Origin: Capitella teleta
Taxonomy: Eukaryota > Annelida > Polychaeta > Capitellidae
Length of the DNA stretch: 64,000 bases
Reading direction: 5' to 3'
Assembly: GCA_000328365.1 (NCBI GenBank)
Contig: KB307921.1
Location: 79,676 to 143,675, forward strand
Made by a program: the position numbers and the translations under genes. The notes under the pieces were generated by a model. The model ran no database searches. It saw nothing but the letters and a program-made list of their open reading frames with translations, and had not been told where the DNA came from. Positions 34,607 through 46,220 of this stretch are shown here, one piece after another. How positions within the stretch are numbered: position 1 is the stretch's first letter; the number at the start of each line of letters is the position of its first letter.

Positions 34607-34962
34607 TTATTCGGTATCATTCTGCTGTGTTTTCTTGGCAGTTTTTTTGGCAGTTTTAGCAGCAGACGGCGCATCTCCATTCTCCTCAACCTCTTTCCCT
34701 CTCTTCAGTCCTTTCATTCTCCTGATGTTCAATTTGTCCAAATTCTGCCTCTCCATATGAATTCTGCCCATTTTGCTTCCAAATGCATCCCGAGAAATAT
34801 TCTTCTTCTTGGGAACCTATCGAAGAGAAAATGTGAAAAGAATTCTGGAAGGATCGAAGTGCAAACCTTAGCAGCCTTGGGTACTCTGCATGCTCTCTTG
34901 AAAAGATCGTCTGAAGCTAGATGAGTTCTTCTGATACTCAGATCCAGTGATGGACCCATCTC
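34607..34962 (-). CDS. RPF2: Ribosome biogenesis protein RPF2, 3' exons (cut by gap)
   Basis: The last exon (34816-34607, 69 codons plus stop) has NISRDAFGSKMGRIHMERQ and then NIRRMKGLKR, followed by a lysine-rich tail. The preceding exon (from the gap edge at 34962 to 34867) has EMGPSLDLSIRRTHLAS and PKAAK. The MGPSxDLxxRRTHLAS and GRIHxxxQDLxxLxxRKMKGLK motifs are those of the RPF2 C-terminal part. RPF2 is a Brix-domain nucleolar protein that works with RRS1 in 5S RNP loading on pre-60S ribosomes. The rest of the Brix domain must lie within or beyond the 50-N gap, since right of the gap another gene begins. The stop codon overlaps an AATAAA hexamer. Confidence 0.85.
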
Positions 34963-35012
34963 NNNNNNNNNNNNNNNNNNNNNNNNNNNNNNNNNNNNNN
35001 NNNNNNNNNNNN
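34963..35012. other. Assembly gap of 50 N
   Basis: A run of exactly 50 N, a conventional placeholder length. Both neighbouring genes lose their 5' ends in it, so the true gap must be much longer or the join wrong. Confidence 0.98.
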
Positions 35013-35086
35013 AAATGTATGTGTTTGACATCCATTGTTAGTAAAGTTTGCATAAAATGTGCTATACATATTTCATTTCCTCGCAG

Positions 35087-38000
35087 GTCAGATTCCTGTA
35101 GTTCCTTTGAACTTTGCGGCTCTTGCAAATGAGATGCCGTTTGAAAGGGATACGGTGGAGTTATGTGTGCGCGAAGTGCTGACGGCGTTCAACCGATCAC
35201 TCAGTTCGAAGCGAAACGTGGAGTTCAGCTTCTCAGGCATTGGTCGCTTGTCAATTCGAAACAATAAAGTGAAGATGAAATTCTTCAAGGAATTCATTAA
35301 CAGCATGGATGGTTCTGGACAACTGCTCAACGCTCTGAAAGACGTGCGTACTCATTTTGATTGTCCATGAATATTTCATCTTATAATATATTTTTCATTC
35401 TCTTGTATTCAAAGGATGCTGATAATGTAAGATCTTTATGTATATTATTATATTTGCATGATCTGCCCCATTTGATTCCAATCCATTTGAATTCTTTAAC
35501 CTTGCATGCATTATTGAATGCTCTATTCCTTATAGAATGCATAAATTTGATTGCATGAATTACAGTTTGCGTAATAGTTTTAAGCAATTCAATCCGATAA
35601 TATTTATTTTATAGTAGTATATGTGATTCATATTTTGTGATTCTACAATAATATATATTCCCTTGCTCATTAACACTTTGGGAATGTGATTCCTATTTGA
35701 TTCAGTATTTAATCCATGCAAAGCAGAAATTGCAATTAAAATCTTGTAACAGATAATTTTTTTTTTTTCATCATGTTGTATCATATGATTGTAGATTTTC
35801 GAAGATTTTCTAAACTGCAAAAGGAATAAAAGGATAATTTGAATTGTTGAAATGTCAATGTCAAATCACTAAAACTTCATCATAACAAATATAAGAATAG
35901 GAAATATTTCATGTATCCAGCTATTCCAGTTGATTAGAGTATACTTGTATGCTGTTGACAAATGTTTTTTCCTGTTACAGAGGCCGGGTACTGTAGACTC
36001 AGTCATATCAAATCGACCACCCACACGATGTCATTCGACTAACACGATGGTTCTACCCAGGTCTGTTTTAACACTAAGCACATGTCTTTATATATGTTAT
36101 GGTGGTTTTCTATAGAATTAGTCACAGCAATGGAAATCTTGCACTGGACAATTCCAGCGTGCTTCCTCCGATCATTGAGGACCAAGCCCCAGCAGAGGTC
36201 ATGGAGGTCGTACATAATGCAGACCTGGTTGACTTTGCTCCTCCTCCTCCTGAATTTTCCCCTCTTGAGATTGCTCCTCTTGGAGAGGAAAGTGTTGATC
36301 CTGAAGGCCTCGATGTGGTTGATATGCCAGATGAAGGTATGCGTAACAAAAATTCCTAATTCTCTATTCATCAATTAAAGAATGAGTTCATCACTCTGAA
36401 CACTGAGAAATGTCTGCCAAATGAAATGTTCATTTTCTACAACAGATGAGAAGAAACCTCCAAGTTACCAGAATGAACAGATGACAAGTCGATGCGGATC
36501 AAGGATGACCGCTCCCATCGCCAAGGCAACGGGCGTTACCTTCTTTGATGATTTCATTCCTAGTTCTGCAACGCCTCCTGTGAAGAGATCACTCTCTCCA
36601 CTGAATGTGTACGTAGTGTTGCATGTGTTGCCAGTGTTGGTTTTATTATATTAATGATATATCTATGCAGGTCTCAAGGTGCTATTGATCCAATGCCACC
36701 AACATTCGAGAGATCTCGCAGCATGGATAGTTTCTGTCGACCATCTCCTCTGAAGGTTCCATCTCCCCCGTTTGTTGAGAAACCCGGTAAGTGGAGGTAC
36801 CAAATCATGACCGATTCAATTCTTGATTTCCGTGTTGCAGCTTCTGCTTGTGGTCACTCCAACGCAGGACAAGAACTCTGCTACCTCTGCCACCAGAGGG
36901 CCCGGCGCAACATTCCAGTTTCGTTCACAGATGAACGAAAGAAACGTGAAAAAGAAGAAGATAAACTCTTGCAGGATTATCAATACATGAAGGAAACAGA
37001 GGCAGTGCTCACTGAACAGGTTTGCGCAGAGAATTGCAGTCATGATTGTTTTGATGTTTCTGCTTGTATCTTTGACTTATTCAGGAAAAAATGGTTGCCA
37101 AACGACAAGATCAACAGAAGACAGCGGCTTTTAACCTTGGTGTATCTGAAGCCATGAAAACTAAAAAAGAATTCCGCAGTACGAATTTTGTGGTATGCTT
37201 CTCATTAGTATGCAGCTTGAGAAAAAATTCATGATTTCATTTCAGCCTTCCTATATCTTCCAACGTCGGCCTTTGACTCCTCCGAGTTTCATCAAGAAAG
37301 AGGAATTGCAGAAGCATTTGGAGATGCAGGTTGGAGAGAAGGATTCCTTGCACAAGAAGCACAGAGCTGACGAGGAATTCATGGATCGTTTGGAGCAAGT
37401 TCAGCTGGCAGAAGAGTGAGGAAAGCAGTAATTAGTTGTGAACTTTTATTCTCTGTTGATTTGACAGTCTGGCAAGACAAAGAGAGCACTACTTGAAAGA
37501 CAAGCGAGAACAGCAGGATATGTACAAACGCGCTCTGTCCGCTCAAGTATGTTCATCAATATTATGTACATAATTTTCTTATTCAAACAAATTTTCTTCA
37601 GTTGCGGTTCAAACCACTCCCGCTGCCTGCTAGGGTGCCGGATTCTTCTGAGCCAATTTTTGGTAAACACGATATGACGAACCAGAAGATGTTTGAGAGA
37701 CGAAGAGTTGCTCACGAGTTGTACAAAGATCAGCTGCAGACAGTGGAGCAACGCAAGAGAGATGCCATCCTGCACCGTTTGAACGAGCAGAAAGAGGAGG
37801 AAGAAGTGTTGAAGAAAGCCAGGCATAAGTAAGCAGAACTGCTCTAATTGAACTCAAAAATACTGATGTTCCCTCAATGTTAGTCTACTGGATGACCGCG
37901 CAGATCGCTATGAAAGGATGGTCAACAACCGCCTGGATCTGGAAGAGGATTGGGCCGCGGCGGCTGCTGTAAAGAAGCAGCGCGAGCAAGAGGAGAAGGA

Positions 38001-38148
38001 GCTGGGGCGCGTGCCAGGGGTTCTCATCCAGGAACAGTGTGATCAGTACCAACGCTGCGGTCAATGCAAGCGCAGAACGCACAACTGCGGAGAATCCAAC
38101 ATATGGCGGGAATCGAGATACATCCCTGGCTCCAGGCTCATGGTTTAA
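35087..38148 (+). CDS. CCDC81: CCDC81-like protein, 5' end missing in gap
   Basis: Eleven exons with consistent phases: 35087-35343, 35981-36060, 36116-36336, 36446-36608, 36671-36786, 36841-37019, 37085-37192, 37246-37415, 37468-37546, 37602-37828 and 37884-38148. They give about 620 residues. The first contains GQIPVVPLNFA and FSFSGIGRLSIRNNKVKMKF, the second HU-type (CCDC81) domain. Then RPGTVDSVIS follows. A CGHSNAGQELCYLCHQRA cysteine/histidine motif sits mid-protein, and long charged coiled coils follow (EFMDRLEQVQLAEDLA). The conserved end is RCGQCKRR and SNIWRESRYIPGSRLM. Vertebrate CCDC81 is a centrosomal, cilia-associated protein of about 650 residues, so the missing N-terminus (first HU-type domain, roughly 90 residues) should lie in the gap. 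Likely head-to-head with RPF2. Confidence 0.9.
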
Positions 38149-38723
38149 AAGCTGCTGCGCATTTTTGTTAAGTTTTTTTCTACATAAATCTGAATATGCC
38201 ATGGCGCTATGGAAAACGATCTCAAAATGCACGGCACTTTCAATTGATAACTGTGATATCTTCCTATAAGCATTTGTGGGCTATTATGTTTCCTTCTTTT
38301 TTCTTTTTTTTTCCTTTTTATCAGTATTATGTAGAACCATATGTGATTATTTTTATCTTTGAAATAATGAGTTTGTGGGGTGAAACATTGCACTGAACAA
38401 TGATAAAATTTGTTCAAAAAGTGATTCTTCTTTCAAGGTTTGTGCCAAATATGTCAAAACTTCCATCCAGCTGACTTGTAATGTTCAAGTATTTCTTCGC
38501 CTTCATTTGAATGTATTCAGTATTGATCTTAATCAAGTATTGATTAATTGAAAGGAAGAAGAAAACTCATCTTTTTTCCCTCTCAATCTCTTTCATTTGT
38601 ATCTTTCTATATTCTGAGTGCTTAGATCTACTTCTGCAGGATATGTAAATAAAGAACATGATGTGTTGCATAATGCATTTCAATCTTTAAAACCCTTTTC
38701 TTTTCCAATTAACATCATATTTG
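38149..38723. other. 3' spacer between convergent CCDC81 and BPL_N genes
   Basis: AT-rich 3' UTR-like sequence of the two convergent genes. An AATAAA lies near 38647 on the plus strand. No separate gene. Confidence 0.5.
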
Positions 38724-40072
38724 TTATAATTGAAGCATTTTCATCACAACTGAAACAAATGATCTTCGCTTTTTCTCGCTCTCTTCAAGTAATGGAATAA
38801 TCTTTTCCAAATTCGGATCTTCTGCATCCAAATCAGCGCCACGGAACTCCCAGTGCACTCCCGATAAGACAGCCCTTCCTTCTCCTACTTCGCATAAAAC
38901 AATTGCAGCTGGTTTGTCGCCGACTTCTGCATAAGATCCCACGACCTGCACGTCTGGTGATGGCTCCAACAGCACAAATTTCCCTCCTCCATTGAAATAT
39001 GCGCTGAACGTCTTAGTCTCCTCAGAAGATCCAATGTCAACGATGGCGGCGTGTGCTCCCAGGGTACTTCCGTACTGGAATCCAGGGAATACTGGTCCTA
39101 TGCAGTGACCTACATGGTCGGGAAAGAGAGAAGAGGGAACAGTGCATTAATTGGGATTAATGATGAATACTCTTGTAATTTATTAGGTATAATTTATAAG
39201 ACGGAGCATATATAATTATGCACGTGCATTATGGATTGCATAGCATTATTAATTTATTATGTGCTTGGTCTCGGCACTATGCAATATAACAAAGTAAATG
39301 GCATTACGTGCTTAATTCGTGAAGCTTCTATTCAAATACGTCATTCGCTCGTAATCCATTTCACACAATATTATTGGTTTAACAAGTCAAAGCAAGCACT
39401 CTACCACGCGTTAGGGATCCTATAATTATAAGAGGATCTCTCGTTACCTTGCATTATTATGTATAACACGTCCGCACCCGCAATTCAGCAACTCACCTGG
39501 GAAGAACTTGAGCTTCCTAGCTCCGCACACTTCGAGAGGACCTCCTTTGTCAAACTCAATGTTTGCAGAGCCGAAATATCCTCCAGCGCAGATTCCCAAG
39601 TACGAACCACCACTGGCGACGTACTCCCGAATCATGTGCTGCCCTTCTTGCCCGAGGGTTTGCAGAAAACCCGAATCGTATCCACCGGGAAACGCCATCA
39701 ATGCTGATCTTTCTTGCCACCCGCCTACAAAATCATCACATCACTGTACATGCACATGGCTGTAGTGTAGAAGTAGTATTGCACCACCGCAATATGATTC
39801 CAGTGACCATTGTATTGTAGCACAATGTAGGCTATATAGCTAGCTACTATATACTACGTACGTAGAACTATTGTATAATTTTATATAGCCTGAGATGATA
39901 GCATAGATAGCAGGATTGACGAATTACCTTTCAGTATGTCTTCAGGGTGGATCTTCTCTACTTTGAAGGACGTGCCTTCCGCCCACTCTCCGAGACAGGA
40001 ACACAACCTCTGCACGCACAACTCTTCACCCCCGAGGCCTTCATAAACGAACAGGGTTTTCCTCCGTACCAT
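38724..40072 (-). CDS. Stand-alone BPL_N (biotin-protein ligase N-terminal-type, GATase-like) protein
   Basis: Three exons: 40072-39928, 39724-39497 and 39109-38724. They total 759 nt, 252 residues, with matching phases. The N-terminus MVRRKTLFVYEGLGG leads into a class-I glutamine-amidotransferase-like fold. MAFPGGYD and GICAGGYFG carry the nucleophile-elbow cysteine near residue 97. Later motifs are GPVFPGFQYGS and GRAVLSGVHWEF, typical of the Pfam BPL_N domain found at the N-terminus of yeast and animal biotin-protein ligases. No BPL/LplA catalytic domain follows; the protein stops after KMLQL. A ligase role is therefore not supported, and it may be a GATase-like enzyme or binding protein. 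The ATG directly follows a CCTTGCAG acceptor, so an upstream 5' UTR exon is likely. Confidence 0.85.
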
Positions 40073-42956
40073 CTGCAAGGGAAACGACGAAAACGGTCTT
40101 CAAATTATAGAGTGCATTTAATTCAAAGATATACGTGCTACTGACTAATTCGAATTCACCATGAAGTACACATGCAGCTCAGGCGTGCGTGTATAACACA
40201 GTTATTCCAATGGAACTGAATTTCAGAGGCCGATCGATACAAAAGATAACAGTTGAGGCTAGTGAAGAATGTGTTAACTCTGTCCTGATACGTCTCCCAT
40301 GCGTTAAGTGATTTACATGCATGGCAGGAATGTTGAACTAGTTATAATCGTTATGCAATCATGATTTAGGCTGTGCGTCTACATTTCATCAGTCAATTAG
40401 ATTTATAATTATATTAACAACAACCAAATGCATGTTTTGAAATACCCGTGTCACACTTTCATCATTGGATGTTACACGAATAATTATTATCTATTGCTTT
40501 CATGTTATATTTGTACCCGTGTAATTATATACATATGTAGATGGATCTCTACAATCAAAATTCTGATTCGAGTGTAGAATATTGGCGAGGGTTGGTGACA
40601 TTAATTATTTGACCGACAGATCATACTACGTACAAGACGATATTGAAACCCCGTACTACCTCGAGATCAAATCCCGACTGACATTACTGAAGAGATCACG
40701 GAGAAGTAAGCAAATTAAAGTAAGACTTCAGTAGAGGCTACAGAAGCGATAAAGTTCAGCAAGTGCAAGTACTGACTACTGACCCAAATACATGTACAGT
40801 AGTATGTATATTTTAGCCTATAGATCAGATATCGATATTGGCCCGAATCCCTTCTCTGTGATTTTATCGATAGATTTCATCAGAAGCCGATTGAAAGCCA
40901 ACATTCGGTTGGCTTTCAATCGACTCCTGATGAAATCGAGTATTATTTCCTTATATTATAATTATTATTCTTCCAATTTGGTAACCTGCGCAATTCGCAT
41001 GAACAATGGGAATGCGCATGACTTTGGTAAGTTTGTTTTCAAAAGTACAAGTACACGAAAGAATATCGGGCAAGGAGAATTATATCACAGAGGAATGTAT
41101 AGTGAATATATATATACCTCGATCCGAATGGGCTATTATTCAGCCCGCATCATTTGATTACACACAGGATCGTCGATTACAATACCTGCATCATCTGGTA
41201 TCAAATGCCAGACCATTGCTCATCACAGAACAACCTGGTTTCGCGGTTTCGATATCATTTCATCAAAGGCAGAATAGTGAACAGATCGCAACCGCACAAG
41301 ACGTAAATCTCACACGCACTCCCTGGACTAACGGACACCCAGTTATTATACTGAATACCCCTGAATATAGGAACCCGGTATAGGGAGAAGGGTGCGTATT
41401 ATTGGGATACTGCCATATGCGGGACACATGTATGCTGAAGGGTGCGTTGCTGTTGGAGTTGTAGTAACAAGTTCATTCACCCGGTTATCATAACTCACCA
41501 TAATTATATGATTTCGCGGACGAAGAAGCGAGTCTATCGGGATAAGCTATACGGTCGAGATTTCCCTTGAGGCACAATTCAAGCGTAAGAAATAGACAGT
41601 GATTTCCGCGTTCCTCTACGACCTGGAAGTGCTATGAGCATAAAAACGTTTGAGTTGAACCGTCAAAATCCTTTCTTCCTTCATAGCTGCTAAAATGCTG
41701 CTCAATCAATTCTAAGGTCAAGGGGTCAAAATCTATAATCAATTATTACGCTTTACCGATCGATTATAGGAGTAGTGAGGGAACGATTCAATTGTCTATA
41801 TTTAGTACAATTAGACAGTATTCAAATTCGACCGCTGCGTTTTACACACGTACCGCACGCCCTGAATTAGAGTGGAAACTGGCGTTGATTTTGCCCCTGT
41901 AATGCCAATCCATCACGGGTCTATAATGGTAATCAGTGTCTGCATGCGATGAACACTACAGGCAAAGCAGTAGGATGGCCACCAACGGCGATCGACGCGT
42001 CATCACTCACCGCGAAATCGATCATCTCAGATCTGCATCGATCGGCTTTCCATCTGGATTATCCTGCCCCCAATCAACGGCTTCCGGTGGGAAACCGGAA
42101 GAGTGGAAGTGTGTCGGTAGCCATGTTGGTGTGGTCTCTAACCTCATCACGCTTCCGGTGTATAAGTAATAAAGCTCTGGATGGCAATCTGTGTGCCATT
42201 TCTCCAGGGGGCAATGAAGCCAACCCATATATTGCCCCTGATATGAAGTCATGCGGAAAATGAATGCTCCCTCGGATAAGGAGGACACGGTGAAATTATT
42301 GAGATCCGCGCCCGTGTTGTGAGAATAACCCATCCATCACTGCCTCTATATTCTAATACAATGTTACAGACATTGCTTCTCCCTTGAGTGCAGGGAAAAA
42401 AAATTGGTTCCCTACACAACAGAAAATATTATTGATTAGAGATTAAAGATGAGGTTCTGTTCGAGATAGGGTTTTACATGTGTCTCCGTACGTACTATGC
42501 AGAAGAAGCACGCCGGTCGCCGTGCTGCAAGTGGGCCCCCACGAGATATGATTTATCAAGCAGCGCGGCCAGCATCACAGTGCATAATGGATAGATGTAA
42601 TCTGCTCTTGCAGGTGCTTATTCTACGCACGGTTGGCGTTTTGCTTTATGGCGCGTGCATGTGATCCACTGATGATGTGTTTGGACTGCAGGGTCCCGGG
42701 GGATGGCTGTGATTATGGCTACAATTCCGTCTGTTGATTTCACACAGCGGTGGGTTTGAAGGAGGAGGCGCTGAGCGCAGGCAGCGCCGCCGGATTTGCA
42801 TCGGAAGTGAATGAAAGAACACACGCATACGAGTGTTTGCCATGCCTGATGGGCGCCCGAATGCCGCCCTCCTCCTCATCCTCCTCCTCTTCCTCCTCCT
42901 TCCTCTCCCAGAGCTGGATTATGTCTGCGAGGGATGCATGAGCAGGGTTTTCTAGG
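40073..42956. other. Long stretch with no resolved gene
   Basis: AT-rich with a hairpin at 40873-40937. From about 41930 to 42300 it is CpG-richer, with overlapping open frames on both strands that carry no recognised domain. From 42740 to 43000 it is GC-rich with a CTC-rich run, and looks like a promoter or 5' UTR for the candidate exon at 42957. Confidence 0.4.
40873..40937. repeat. 65-bp imperfect hairpin
   Basis: GATTTCATCAG pairs with CTGATGAAATC (11 bp). After a 4 by 4 internal loop, CGATTGAAAGCCAAC pairs with GTTGGCTTTCAATCG (15 bp), around a 5-nt loop. It could be a micro fold-back element or the hairpin of a small RNA. The loop is short for a canonical microRNA precursor. Confidence 0.75.
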
Positions 42957-43038
42957 ATGTCGCAGCACTTTCGCTGGTGGGACGAAGCGAAGAAGCCCGG
43001 AGGAAGCCTCAGAAGCTTCGAGGAAAGCGGAGAAAACG
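42957..43038 (+). CDS. Candidate alternative first exon (VWA gene?)
   Basis: An ATG in a GC-rich context opens 27 codons (MSQHFRWWDEAKKPGG, then SLRSFEESGEN). It ends in phase 1 at a consensus GTGAGT donor. Phase 1 fits the acceptors at 45918 and 55696 of the VWA gene. There is no similarity to a known protein. The assignment to the VWA gene, 12 kb downstream, is inference from phase and orientation. Confidence 0.4.
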
Positions 43039-44504
43039 GTGAGTGTCTGTCAACAGTAAACGTTAATGTCACCATGATTGCATGGGTCGTGTGCATTAGC
43101 CCAGTCATCCAGGCATACAGTTGACGTAATGACGCTATGTACGTGAATATATATTTCAATGCTTATTTAGTTTATATTTGCTATGGCTGAAACTTGACGA
43201 CCGTCAAAAGAAAACCAACGATTTAATTCGCTTAAACGAGCTTGAAATCATAATAATGTTTCGATACTTTGAAATCACATTTAGACCTTGGAGGCTTGAT
43301 TTTAATCAGATCTATTACATGTAGGGCCTACAATGCACGTAATCAATAAAGCGGTCGTTGAATTCAGCAGTGTTGCTTGTTCCCCAGAACACGCACCCGT
43401 CTGACATTAATGGCTCTTTTGTGTATATCAAATAAATCATATGTAATTTTTATCGTGGATCTCATGCATGCATTAGACACCTCACATCTGAAATCTCGAT
43501 TGAAACACTCTAGTATGAATTCCTGATGTTGGTTCGTGGCTAAAGAGGCAGAGTGGGGTTTGGAGGATGGTTCTAATATGCTGCTTATTATCGCCCTCAA
43601 TTCGTTCAATGTGTTTGAGGGTTTTTTTTTTTTTCTTGTTTCTCTCAGCAAAAGGGTTTTGTAAAGAGTCCTTCACCCGCCAGAGTGCGCGGTGGTGTGG
43701 TCTGCAAAACTCATTGCATGATCTGCAAGGGAAACAGAACAACGGGTGACGATGCATCTTTTAGGTTCGTGTTGGTCAGGGCAGAGATCAGCTTGGAATC
43801 TACGGGGGTGGGAGGGGGTTGGGGTGTATGGGTTGGGCGTTTTGGATCGATGTTCGATATTAGCTCTTTATGGGGTTTGGATTTTTTGGACCGAAAGGAT
43901 CCGGAATAGAGACGAAGGGGTAGGAGAGTTCAAGGGTCATAGAGGAGTTGAAGGAGCTACGCGAGACGAAGGGCGCGGCGATGAGGGGGCTACTCCTATG
44001 ACATGCAATGCTTTTCCCCAGGGAATGACCTCTCGATCTCCTTTCCATCGGCATAGCTGCTTGGGCTGCAATTCTCCCAGTGGCCCTATACCTTATTCAT
44101 GACCCGACCGGAAGTAAGGTTCCCCCATCAAAGCAATACCACCAGGGGGCAGCACTCTCTTCAGATCCACGGCCAGTATTGTAGACTGTGTGCCTGGAAT
44201 ATCGAGGATCTCATCTTCTGTTGGTTGTGTGTACTTTGCTGGCTTTTAGGGTCATTCCCAGGCGAGCTAATGGCTAAATAACAGCGCAACATTGCAAGAT
44301 CTTAAGTGCCGCCCGAAAGGGTTTTATCCTGTATGGCCGGCTACTTAACCCACCGGGTAAAGCGGCATTAGGTTGTGTTTAGTGGTGATATCCGTATACA
44401 CAAGCAATGAAACTGATCGAGGCAGACAACAAGATTCGTTTACGTGAAAGCTTTCACAACACTATGCTAGAGGCCATCCATTCCATCCTTATTTCTGGCT
44501 GTTG

Positions 44505-44536
<32 letters not shown>

Positions 44537-45776
44537 CAAATCAAATAATTATAATAAATTCATATGTGTACGTGTGCATAATAATATTAATAAAACCACA
44601 CTCTTGCCTTTCTGAATACATGTAATGAAGTCCGTTATTATACATTGGTTTCTATATACACATCCAGAGGACGCCAGGGCTCTTAATCAACCCCGATGGA
44701 TCTATCGATCTCCTGACACTATGGAGCTGCCACATGCTGTCGCCGACTTTATTTGTCTTCTTTTGCAATGATTGATGCTCTAATGATGGTAGATTTTGTG
44801 TGTGAATTAAACAAAAGTATCCATTCTAATATGTAAAGCAGCGAACTGTTCTGTGATCATTAACATCATTAGCATATATAAGTATAAAAAGAAATGTAAA
44901 AACCATATAAAATAAAACGTACATTCATGTACACATATATAGAGAAAATCAATGTAATTATGTTGCGCAAATATAGTAATACAGGGAATTTGAACAATAG
45001 GGCCAATGTAAAGGCTTTATGGCACCGCGCAAATAACCTTAAACATACACCACCCGCCACCGACACACGCATACGACGGGGGGGGGGGCTGTATCAGGTC
45101 ACACGCCACTAGTAATTATGCACAAGCGTATACAGTGTACTTCCAGTATTGACTAGGTAATAGGAAAGATCTTATATATCAAGATGCGCAATTCGTGATC
45201 TCTACCTCAATCGTTTCGTCGTAGCCATACGCCGTGCAATTGACGTCACTAATTAAAACGTTTGCAGGGAGCGAAACTATAATTGCACATGGGTTTTGAC
45301 CGAGGGATGTCCATTATTAAATATTTACAATCGTCCATGCAGTCAGTGGAATTGCAATTATTCTGCGGTATTATCTCGTATAAGTAGAGTGGCAGCTAAT
45401 ATGCCTTTGCGGTGCATGATGGCCGGCATTTGAAGTTAACGAAGCAGTATTGGCGGTGGATTGTATCCTTACTACATATGCTTACGAATATATTATTGGA
45501 ACTATAACCATCACACCAATACAAAAAACAAAACATTTTGAATTTTATCCAATGTAAATTAAACCATTGGGACTGTCAATTATATAAATGTATATTTTTC
45601 TAAGTATTTTGCAATACAGTATGTGGCGCCATCTGCTTATTTGGAACAACATCAATTAAGGTTACCGCATGCGTCGGAGTTAAAAAACAAACCCCAAAAA
45701 AACAACAACAAAACAAAAACAATATTCATGTAGGATTATAACTGTTCATAAAATTGGATTACACGGAACCCTAACG
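43039..45776. other. Intronic or intergenic stretch, no gene seen
   Basis: Contains a G-rich patch (43800-43990), a 30-base T run (44507-44536) and AT-rich sequence. No coding chain or RNA gene was identified. Confidence 0.4.
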
Positions 45777-46220
45777 ATGCCATTCGATATGAAACGGATA
45801 GTTGCCTCATGTTTGTTATCAGAAGGCAAACTAAAGCTGCTTCGAGATCTGGAGCGTCAAACGATATCAATCGTAGTTGAGAGCGACGAAAATCACGAAA
45901 AAAGCGAAGCCGTTCAGTGATAAACATCGGACAACAGTACGCTGCTGCTAGCGCTGGCACGAGTGACCAAACCTCTCCGAATAACGGATTCGTCGACTCG
46001 ACCGAAAGTGAAGAAGCTGCTTCAGCTGCAGTTGAAGTGAAGATATATCGCAGCCAGGAGGATGTTACGATTCTAGGAAGGGGGCCTGTCCTGCATGCGA
46101 GTGGCAGCAATGAAACCGAAGAGAGCTACCCGAAAAAGACTCCGAAGAAGAACCCACAACAGCTGGAAACCCGAAAAAGAAAAAGCCTTTCTTTAAGCAA
46201 AGCCAGCAAGTTTTCATCGG
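45777..46220 (+). CDS. Candidate exon(s) with phase-1 donor, likely VWA gene cassette or first exon
   Basis: From 45918, just after a GTTCAG acceptor-like site, a frame runs 101 codons. It is rich in S, E and K (SPNNGFVDSTESEEAASAAV; later TRKRKSLSLSKAS). It ends in phase 1 at GTGAGT (46220). Overlapping on the left in another frame is an ATG-started 47-codon reading, MPFDMKRIVASCLLSEGKLK and on to VESDENHEK, which also looks protein-like. It stops exactly at 45918-45920. Either the 45918 exon is an internal cassette, or the two readings are one first exon separated by an indel. The phase-1 end matches the shared VWA exon at 55696. Confidence 0.4.

Noticed and set aside
40873-40937. MicroRNA gene
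   Set aside because: The apical loop of five bases is very small and the arms are nearly perfect, so a miniature fold-back is as likely. Not called as an ncRNA.
41936-42333. Overlapping 77-104-codon open frames in a CpG-richer stretch
   Set aside because: Frames are open on both strands, no domain or splice-linked partner was found, and composition alone can explain them.
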